5,411 nucleotides of DNA from Ardenticatenales bacterium. GTDB taxonomy: Bacteria; Chloroflexota; Anaerolineae; Ardenticatenales; Ardenticatenaceae. This document shows, piece by piece, positions 1-5,411 of the stretch. Below the pieces are notes generated by a model. That model ran no database searches, was not told where the DNA came from, and was given only the letters and a program-made list of their open reading frames with translations. Position numbers and translations under genes: made by a program. Position 1 is the first letter of the stretch; every line of letters starts with the position of its first letter. The stretch is taken from the NCBI GenBank assembly GCA_013812995.1, contig JACCSL010000251.1:1-5411 (forward strand), read 5' to 3'.

Positions 1-31
1 GCTCTGCGCTGCTAGGCGGTGAAACGATTGG

Positions 32-3000
32 CTATTTGCGCATGATTGGCAGGAAGAGTTGTATCGGTGCCGACGCCTCTAGCAGGATACTGTCCGGGAC
101 GATGAAGGACTCGTTGCCCGCCGCGTCGCGGAACTGGATGTAGACCTGCTGTGGCCCCGGCTCGGCGTTTGGTAGGGTCCACGCCTTTTCCAGGGCTAGA
201 GGCTCCCAGGGTGCGCCCTCCATCGTGGGATCGTTGGAGATACGCATCTCTACATCTCCGCTCACGTCGTTGAATTCCAACGAGAGCGCGTCTACCGCGT
301 GGGCGGAAGACGATTGAGCTACGCCGGGTAGCGGTGTGTCGGTGGCGCTGATGTTCAGCACAACCTCGGCCTCGTTCGTGGCCTGCTCCCCATTGTTGAT
401 GAGCATGGTACCGCTTGGCGCATCCGGGTCCGCCTTCGGGGTGACCGCGACGGCCTCGCTGTAGTTGCTCTCGGCTGTCTCGGTGACGCCCGCCAGTGTC
501 AGGTAGTACGTCTGGTCATTGATGAGGTTGGTCAGGGTGAAGTTGCCTGTGCGCCCGATGCTCTGCGATTGGCCGAGCTCGCCCGGCGTCGTGGAGACAT
601 AGAGCAGCATGTCGGTGTAGGAGAGCGGCCGCGTCCAGTGGACCAGGATGCGGGCGTTCAGCGCTCGGAATCCAACGTGCGTCAGGGTCAGGGTCTTGTC
701 ATCGCGCGGGAAGAGCGGGTCGCGCTGCCCACGGACCTCGGAGCCGTCGCGCTCGCCACCATTGTCGGTGTCCGCGTCACAGGGAATCGTACCCAGTTGG
801 AGCTCCTGGAAGTTCGTGAGCCCGTCCCGGTCCGGGTCCTCGCGACTATCGTTGCGGTCCAGAGCGAGCTTGCAGCGGCGCTCCCAGTCGTCGGGCATCC
901 CGTCCTTGTCGATATCGTTCCGCTCCGGCCCGTCGATCCAGAAGCCCCCTAGCCACTCGCGGGTGATATTCTCGCCGCTGGTCGGCTCTGGCAGGAAGGC
1001 CACGAGGCGAACGTTGTAGCTGCCACCTACGCTCGTCGCGCCGTAGAGGCCGCCGTAGATGCCATCGCCCGCGCCACCGTCCGTGTGGAGCCCGTCATCC
1101 CGCAGAATCACGAAGCTGGAGCCGGTGGGCTTCTCGATCAGGGCCGCGACGTTGGCCCCAGGAATCGCACCGCCCCGGCCAAGCAGTGTCGCCACGATGG
1201 GAACGGTGTCGCCCGCGACGCCCTGGTTCGCCACGATGGGCTCCAGGAAGCGCCCCTGAAGGCGAATCTCGGACTCGGCGGAGCCGTTCATCATCACATC
1301 GTAGGGCCCGCCCGCCACTTCCTCGGCCGTCTCGACATCATTGGCATCGGTCCGGCATATGACGACGTAGTAGCGGGTTCGGATTTGCCAGACCCCTTCG
1401 GCCGGGTTCGGGATGAACACGACATCATCGTACGGGGAGTTGCGCACGTCCCAGTCCGTTGGTGTCATCGTCGAGCGCGGGCTGATCGGAATCCAGCCCT
1501 GCCGAGGATCGCCGCCGGGCGGCAGGATTTCGACATCGCGCTTGTCGCTGCACGAGCCGCCGAAATCGCCCTGCTTGCTGGCGACGACGAAGCGCAGCGT
1601 GGTGATGCTCTTGTCCACGAACTGGCTCGTTGTCCGCCAGGTGGAGTAGGGAACATCGGTGTAGTTTATGTGGAAGAGGCGCGAGGCATCCTGCCCCTTC
1701 GTCTCCAGGTAATCGTAGACATCGTCCAGGGCCAGCGGCCCGGGCAGCGCGGCGACGGCCAGCCGCGTGACCATCTCTTCCGGCATCCCTTGCGCCCGCG
1801 CCTCGTCAGCCTGCTCGGCGCTGAGCCGCGCGAGCGCGCCACCCGAGGTGGCTACGAAGCGGAAGGTGCCACCCGTATCTGCCGCGATCTGGGCCATGAG
1901 CGCCCCAGGGGCCTCGCCGGAGAAGGCGATGGTGTCGATAATCACGCCCGACTCAATGAGTTCCGTGCGGGCCGTGCTGTAGAGCGGATTGACATTTTCC
2001 TCCCCATCGCTGAGCAGGATGATGTGCTTGGGGTTGAGCCCAAACGGGGCCGCCAACAGCTTGTTTTTAGCATCCAGGAGGGCTGCCGTAATGGGTGTCC
2101 AGGCGCGCGCCGTGATCAGATTAACGGCAGCCTTGGCCGCCGAGATCGTTCCCGCTCCCGTGACATCCGTGCGGCCAAGGCGTGTCTGAATGTCCAGCGG
2201 ACAGTTACCATCGCCGCCGGGAAGCCCACAGCCCGCCGGGGAGTCGATGGCAGAGAAGTCTGTTACGAGGATGCGGTCGCCCACGCGCAGGAGGTCAGCC
2301 AGGACCGTCCCAGCCTTCTTCGCGTTGACCAGCCGCGTGCCCTCACCGATCACATCCTCGGTAGACATCGAGCCCGAAGCATCGAAGACCAGCGCGAAGT
2401 CGGTGTTGCCAGGGTTGACATACAGCAGCGCGTCGGTCTCGGTGTCGCAGATGGTGCTATCGAGACAGATTTCCAGGTCTATTAGGGTGGTGCCAGCGGG
2501 TTTGACGGGTGGCTGCATGATCACCCAGTATTCCTCGCCCACTTCCTGAAAGGAGCCGGGGATGAAGGTGATCGCATCGCCCTCCGCATCCGCCGAGAAC
2601 GAAGAGGCGGGCAGACCACGCACCGGGCTACCATCACTGCTCGTCACCTTGAAGCGCGCCAGGAAAGCAAGGGGGCTGGCCGGTTCGCCCACCCACGCCC
2701 GGTTACTCTGCCGGGGTTCCAGGATATTCAGCGTGGGGGTGGTGCAGGTGAAGCTGACGTCAAAGGTGCCGGACGTCTCGAAGGCGTTCACCCCCGCGAC
2801 GATGCGATTGTGGACCCCCGCGCCCGCGAAGGTGCGGCTGAAGTCCTCGCCCATCCACGCCGAGCGGCTGACGCTGGTGGGCGCGACGGTGTCAGCCGCC
2901 ATCAGGTTGATGCCCAGGTTGCCCCCCACCGCCGCGTACATCCGGGGAGTCAATGCCAATCCAGCAGGAGCCAGAGGAGGCCCAATAGGCAATCCCGCTC

Positions 3001-3154
3001 CAGCCAATCCCGTCTTCCATCTGGATGTTGATGTTGTTCCCGCAGCCCGTATCATACGGGTGGCGACCAAAGATCGTGAAGAAGCGCTCCCAGGCCTCGC
3101 GACCCCAGTCTGCGACCTGTTGGGCCTGGGCGTCCGTGTCGATCCAGTGCTCAA
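32..3154 (-). CDS. Secreted multidomain VWA protein, CLCA-like (3' part of a frame-broken gene)
   Basis: This is probably an extracellular or surface-attached protein with adhesive or Ca/Mg-dependent binding functions; its partner is unknown. Numbering runs from the first possible start, a TTG at 3154. Residues 1 to about 70 are low-complexity and overlap the signal-peptide piece in another frame, so they are probably not native; protein-like sequence begins near residue 72-79 (around 2941-2920). The VWA domain spans about 252-445 with a full MIDAS: D258, S260, S262, T353 and D383 ([13 protein letters not shown]). A beta-sandwich segment at about 640-740 contains [18 protein letters not shown], similar to the segment after VWA in CLCA proteins. 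Thrombospondin type 3-like Ca repeats follow at 747-758, 773-784 and 793-806, then a fibronectin III domain at about 818-908 and an Ig-like region at about 915-1025. The protein ends in FLPIMRK. The domain calls are strong; the exact function is unknown. The real translation start is probably the ATG at 3467, with a frame change near 2919-2951. Confidence 0.8.
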   Translation of the reverse strand: MSTGSTRTPRPNRSQTGVARPGSASSRSLVATRMIRAAGTTSTSRWKTGLAGAGLPIGPPLAPAGLALTPRMYAAVGGNLGINLMAADTVAPTSVSRSAWMGEDFSRTFAGAGVHNRIVAGVNAFETSGTFDVSFTCTTPTLNILEPRQSNRAWVGEPASPLAFLARFKVTSSDGSPVRGLPASSFSADAEGDAITFIPGSFQEVGEEYWVIMQPPVKPAGTTLIDLEICLDSTICDTETDALLYVNPGNTDFALVFDASGSMSTEDVIGEGTRLVNAKKAGTVLADLLRVGDRILVTDFSAIDSPAGCGLPGGDGNCPLDIQTRLGRTDVTGAGTISAAKAAVNLITARAWTPITAALLDAKNKLLAAPFGLNPKHIILLSDGEENVNPLYSTARTELIESGVIIDTIAFSGEAPGALMAQIAADTGGTFRFVATSGGALARLSAEQADEARAQGMPEEMVTRLAVAALPGPLALDDVYDYLETKGQDASRLFHINYTDVPYSTWRTTSQFVDKSITTLRFVVASKQGDFGGSCSDKRDVEILPPGGDPRQGWIPISPRSTMTPTDWDVRNSPYDDVVFIPNPAEGVWQIRTRYYVVICRTDANDVETAEEVAGGPYDVMMNGSAESEIRLQGRFLEPIVANQGVAGDTVPIVATLLGRGGAIPGANVAALIEKPTGSSFVILRDDGLHTDGGAGDGIYGGLYGATSVGGSYNVRLVAFLPEPTSGENITREWLGGFWIDGPERNDIDKDGMPDDWERRCKLALDRNDSREDPDRDGLTNFQELQLGTIPCDADTDNGGERDGSEVRGQRDPLFPRDDKTLTLTHVGFRALNARILVHWTRPLSYTDMLLYVSTTPGELGQSQSIGRTGNFTLTNLINDQTYYLTLAGVTETAESNYSEAVAVTPKADPDAPSGTMLINNGEQATNEAEVVLNISATDTPLPGVAQSSSAHAVDALSLEFNDVSGDVEMRISNDPTMEGAPWEPLALEKAWTLPNAEPGPQQVYIQFRDAAGNESFIVPDSILLEASAPIQLFLPIMRK

Positions 3155-3467
3155 GCGTCACGGAACTGCCATCGACCATGCGGGTGGCCGTCGTGGCATT
3201 CTGTGTGTACCAGACGGTGATTGTTTTGTTGGTACCACCGACCGTAAAGGACTCGACGACGCATTCATCGAGCAGGATGCCATCTATCGTTGGACCGCCC
3301 GTGCAGGGGGCCGCAGCGTTTGTATGGTGATCGTGCGTGTGGGTGTGGGGCTCGGAAGGTTGCGCAAGCGCATGGGGTGGGGTGAAAACAAGGCTCACCG
3401 CCAGGAGAGGCAGGAGAAACAACAGGAGGAAGCCTGCCAGGCTTCGGGAAGAAGAGGGTATACGCAT
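2892..3467 (-). CDS. Signal peptide and metallopeptidase-like N-terminal fragment (5' part of the same frame-broken gene)
   Basis: This 191-residue piece starts at the ATG at 3467. The start is chosen because GAGGAG lies 9 nt upstream and a classic signal peptide follows directly: Arg-containing n-region, hydrophobic core at about 11-28, and a likely cleavage after ALA at 33-35. The frame is open upstream to a TTG at 3707, but that stretch does not look like protein. A His-rich linker ([10 protein letters not shown], 41-50) follows the signal. Residues 100-175 include [27 protein letters not shown] and CWIGIDSP; from memory this resembles the region just ahead of the HExxH zinc motif in secreted bacterial metallopeptidase-like proteins. 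No HExxH is found here or in the downstream VWA frame. The frame stops at 2894-2892, right after a glycine-rich stretch, while the frame one base along continues as the VWA protein. It is most likely the N-terminus of that protein, separated by an indel or an internal deletion. The family assignment is tentative. Confidence 0.7.
   Translation of the reverse strand: MRIPSSSRSLAGFLLLFLLPLLAVSLVFTPPHALAQPSEPHTHTHDHHTNAAAPCTGGPTIDGILLDECVVESFTVGGTNKTITVWYTQNATTATRMVDGSSVTLEHWIDTDAQAQQVADWGREAWERFFTIFGRHPYDTGCGNNINIQMEDGIGWSGIAYWASSGSCWIGIDSPDVRGGGGQPGHQPDGG
2919..2951 (-). other. Frame-break junction with six-G run
   Basis: On the minus strand the signal-peptide frame reads [12 protein letters not shown] and then runs into a stop, while the frame one base downstream reads [17 protein letters not shown] and continues for over 950 codons. 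The two frames meet around a run of six G's (2922-2927 on the minus strand). Removing one G would join them as [17 protein letters not shown] and give a continuous protein of about 1144 residues. A homopolymer sequencing or assembly error, a real single-base insertion, or a larger deletion ending in this G-rich stretch would each fit. Confidence 0.7.
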
Positions 3468-3476
3468 TAAGGAGTT

Positions 3477-3482
3477 CTCCTC
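3477..3482 (-). promoter_or_regulatory. Ribosome binding site of the secreted VWA protein gene
   Basis: GAGGAG on the minus strand, 9 nt before the ATG at 3467. It decides the start of the secreted protein in favour of 3467, which places the signal peptide exactly at the N-terminus. The AGGAG part can pair with CTCCT immediately downstream (AGGAGAACTCCT), so a small hairpin could partly mask it; the stem would have only about 4 bp. Confidence 0.75.
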
Positions 3483-3602
3483 GATATACATGGGAAGGGA
3501 GTCAATGCCAGTACAATGTCTCCACATGGATATAAGGGGGCCACTGCCCTGTCTGGTCCAGGTAAGGGGTGCAATGGATGTGAGCAACGATGTTGACCGG
3601 AT

Positions 3603-3659
3603 AAAGAGGATCGGGTACACCTCTTTTGGGTAGAACGCTACCCGCCTCAAAAATAGCGT
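3603..3659. repeat. Cluster of three short inverted repeats
   Basis: Three perfect inverted repeats lie within 57 bp. AAAGAGG (3603-3609) pairs with CCTCTTT (3620-3626) across 10 bases. GGGTAG (3628-3633) pairs with CTACCC (3638-3643) across AACG. ACGCTA (3635-3640) pairs with TAGCGT (3654-3659) across 13 bases. The second and third share bases 3638-3640, so as RNA they could not both form. None is followed by a T-run long enough for an intrinsic terminator. Operator sites or leader structure are possible, but repeats this short also arise by chance. Confidence 0.4.
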
Positions 3660-3758
3660 AAGGCCGCGCAAGTTGCATGTCCCAAATGTCTCACTTATGC
3701 TGGGCAAGAGATCCCTTTACCCTGGCCGCTGGCCCAATGGTATCTTCTTCTTTAGAAC

Positions 3759-3775
3759 ATAATTTCTGCTAAACT
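3759..3775 (+). promoter_or_regulatory. Possible promoter -10 elements ahead of recD2
   Basis: The stretch before recD2 is AT-richer than its surroundings and holds two -10-like hexamers, CATAAT (3759-3764) and TAAACT (3770-3775). The second lies 7 nt before the A of the ATG at 3783, which would place transcription start at or next to the start codon. No good TTGACA-like -35 box is seen at the usual distance, so this is a weak prediction. Confidence 0.25.
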
Positions 3776-3782
3776 ACCCCCT

Positions 3783-5411
3783 ATGAACCCATTACCTCTT
3801 GACCGCGTCGATGGCACCGTCATCGCTGTCCGCTTCAGCAGTGAAAATTTCACCGTGGCGTCCTTCCGCCAGCACAATGGTCGCGAGATCAGCATCGTGG
3901 GCGACCTGGCTGCCATCGAGGAAGGGCAGAGCCTCTCGCTCTACGGGCGAGAGAGCCGCCACCCCAAGCACGGGCCGCAGTTCCGCGTGGAATATTTCCA
4001 TACCTACCTGGAGCAGACGCGCGAGGGGATTCGTCGCTTCCTTCTCGCCGAGGTTCAGGGCATTGGCCCCGCCTACGCGGAGCGGCTCATCAGCTACTTC
4101 TACCCGCTCTACGGCGCGGAGATGCTGGAACGCCTTCAGGAAAAACCCGATCAACTCCATGAGGTGCCGGGGCTGGGCGAGGCCCGCATCCACGCCATCA
4201 CCGAGGCGCTCCACGAGCACTACGGCAGCCGCCAACTCCTGCTGAAGCTCTATGAGGCGGGCGTCTCTACCATGCTGGCGCGCACGATAGCCCGCACCTA
4301 CGAGGAGCGGGGCGTCGATCCGCTGCGCATCTTTCTGGAAACCCCCTACCAGATGGTCCACGATGTGCCGGGGCTCGGCTTCGAGACCGTGGACCGCCTC
4401 GCCCGCCAGCGCGGTCTGCCGCTGGACGACGAGGGGCGAATCCAGGCCGCTATCACGCACCTTCTCCTCCGCGCCTACCAACAGGAGGGACACCTCTGCC
4501 TGCCGATGGAACCTCTCTTCGAACAGTTGCAGGAGATGGTTCCGCTAGAGAATGGAGATACCATCGGGGCCGCGCTGGAGGTGCTGCGAAATCAGGGTTA
4601 CCTCCAGATCGTCTCGGTGGAGGAGGAGCTTGTCTTCTACCTGCGCCAGCCCTGGCGCGTCGAGGAAGGGCTGACCACGCAGATTCTGCGGCTGCTCGAC
4701 GCACCCATCACGCCTCTTCGCCACTTCGCGCGAGAGCCGGAGCGCGTTCGCCAGGCCGCAGAGGATCGCGCCGGGATTACGCTGGACGCCACGCAGCGCG
4801 CTGCCTTTGACCACGCGCTGCAACGTGGCATCTGCATTATTACGGGCGGGCCGGGCACGGGGAAATCCACGCTGGCGCGGCTCATCGTAGATGCCTGGGA
4901 GGAGGGTGGACTGAAGGTGAAGTTGGCAGCGCCCACGGGCCGCGCGGCGCGCCGTCTGGCAGAGACGACCGGGCGTGAGGCAACCACCATTCACCGGCTA
5001 CTGGAGTGGCGCGAGGGGGAGTTTCAGCGCAACGAGGAGGAGCCCATTGAGGCGGAGACGCTGCTCATCGACGAGAGTTCCATGCTGGACGCGCCGCTGG
5101 CCTGGTCGCTCTGCCGCGCCATTCCCTCCGGTTGCCGCGTGCTCTTCATGGGCGATGTGGACCAGTTGCCAAGCGTTGGGCCGGGGAACGTCCTGCATGA
5201 CCTCATCCGCAGCACCCGGATTCCCGTCGCCCGCCTGACCCAGATTCACCGGCAGGATCTCTCGCGCGAGAATCTGATCGTCAACCTGGCGCATGCCATC
5301 AACAACGCGCCGCCCGGCAAGCCGATTCCGGGCGGCCTGGTAGTCGCCCGCCGCCCCCAGGATGGCAACGTCTTTCTCTTCGACACGCGGTTGCCCTGGG
5401 CACGTTGCACC
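3783..5411 (+). CDS. recD2: RecD2-type ATP-dependent DNA helicase (SF1B), 3' end beyond window
   Basis: This is a 5'-3' DNA helicase of the RecD2/YrrC type, which acts in the cytoplasm in DNA repair and replication-fork maintenance without RecB or RecC. The 543 codons present read open to the window edge; the family is usually about 700-850 residues, so roughly the last third is missing. The N-terminal OB-like part begins GTVIAVRFSSENFTVASF and contains HPKHGPQF at 60-67. Helix-hairpin-helix motifs follow: QGIGP at 92-96, VPGLG at 128-132 and VPGLG at 195-199. The helicase core has the Q motif (Q338), Walker A GGPGTGKST (355-363), motif Ia APTGRAARRL (383-392), TTIHRLL (401-407), the DExx box DESS (430-433), motif III GDVDQLPSVG (457-466) and LTQIHRQ (485-491). 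Motifs V and VI would follow outside the window. The ATG at 3783 fits the family N-terminus, although no Shine-Dalgarno precedes it (CTACCCCCT), so it may be leaderless or weakly initiated. No damage is seen in any motif. Confidence 0.94.
   Translation, partial: MNPLPLDRVDGTVIAVRFSSENFTVASFRQHNGREISIVGDLAAIEEGQSLSLYGRESRHPKHGPQFRVEYFHTYLEQTREGIRRFLLAEVQGIGPAYAERLISYFYPLYGAEMLERLQEKPDQLHEVPGLGEARIHAITEALHEHYGSRQLLLKLYEAGVSTMLARTIARTYEERGVDPLRIFLETPYQMVHDVPGLGFETVDRLARQRGLPLDDEGRIQAAITHLLLRAYQQEGHLCLPMEPLFEQLQEMVPLENGDTIGAALEVLRNQGYLQIVSVEEELVFYLRQPWRVEEGLTTQILRLLDAPITPLRHFAREPERVRQAAEDRAGITLDATQRAAFDHALQRGICIITGGPGTGKSTLARLIVDAWEEGGLKVKLAAPTGRAARRLAETTGREATTIHRLLEWREGEFQRNEEEPIEAETLLIDESSMLDAPLAWSLCRAIPSGCRVLFMGDVDQLPSVGPGNVLHDLIRSTRIPVARLTQIHRQDLSRENLIVNLAHAINNAPPGKPIPGGLVVARRPQDGNVFLFDTRLPWARCT

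Larger units (their letters stand above)
3468..3782. other. Divergent intergenic region
   Basis: This 315-bp stretch lies between the two divergent starts and must hold the promoters of both genes. It contains the ribosome binding site of the minus-strand gene, a cluster of three short inverted repeats (3603-3659) and an AT-richer stretch at 3741-3775 just ahead of recD2. No coding sequence of its own, tRNA or terminator was seen. I found no sigma-70-like promoter with a good -35 and -10 pair for the minus-strand gene. Confidence 0.6.

Noticed and set aside
1085..2485. 466-codon open frame on the plus strand opposite the VWA gene
   Set aside because: It lies wholly antisense to a gene with clear VWA and calcium-repeat domains, its product is Arg/Ala/Gly-rich without recognisable motifs, and long antisense frames are common in GC-rich DNA.
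2562..3470. 302-codon open frame on the plus strand opposite the 5' half of the secreted protein gene
   Set aside because: It is antisense to the signal peptide and pre-VWA coding sequence and shows no domain or credible ribosome binding site.
3628..3643. GGGTAG-AACG-CTACCC hairpin as an intrinsic terminator
   Set aside because: The stem is only 6 bp and no T-run follows on either strand; it also lies upstream of both genes rather than after one.
3468..3707. N-terminal extension of the secreted protein from a TTG at 3707
   Set aside because: The extension would bury the signal peptide about 80 residues inside the protein, and the ATG at 3467 has its own strong ribosome binding site.
3792..4493. 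233-codon open frame on the minus strand opposite recD2
   Set aside because: It is a shadow of the recD2 codons; the sense strand carries a continuous match to the RecD2 domain order.
4545..5294. Several minus-strand open frames of 80-150 codons opposite the recD2 helicase core
   Set aside because: They overlap one another and the Walker A and DExx coding sequence and have no recognisable protein features.

Overview
This 5.4 kb window looks like chromosomal DNA from a GC-rich bacterium, most likely a member of the Chloroflexota. The placement is an inference from two things: the left-hand protein is a very long secreted multidomain protein ending in FLPIMRK, a tail type I associate with secreted Chloroflexota proteins, and the neighbouring gene is a RecD2-type helicase. 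No rRNA or other marker gene is present to confirm it.

The layout is two divergent genes separated by 315 bp. On the minus strand, about 3467 down to 32, is one large secreted protein gene. It has a signal peptide, a His-rich linker and a small N-terminal domain resembling the front of a secreted metallopeptidase. These are followed by a von Willebrand A domain with a complete MIDAS, a beta-sandwich segment, thrombospondin type 3-like calcium repeats, a fibronectin III domain and a C-terminal Ig-like region. Its reading frame is broken near 2919-2951: the signal-peptide part and the VWA part lie in different frames that meet at a run of six G's. It is therefore given here as two pieces of one gene. 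The order (peptidase-like front, VWA, beta-sandwich, FnIII) recalls animal CLCA proteins.

On the plus strand, from 3783 and running off the right edge, is recD2, a superfamily 1B DNA helicase. The first 543 codons are present, with OB-like N-terminus, helix-hairpin-helix repeats, Walker A, DExx box and motif III; the last motifs lie beyond the window.

The intergenic region (3468-3782) has a good ribosome binding site for the minus-strand gene, no visible Shine-Dalgarno for recD2, and a cluster of three short inverted repeats between 3603 and 3659. No RNA gene, insertion sequence, CRISPR array or terminator was seen. The two genes have no evident functional link. I found no convincing new multi-gene system; the items most worth a second look are the frame break with the apparently missing peptidase core and the CLCA-like architecture.
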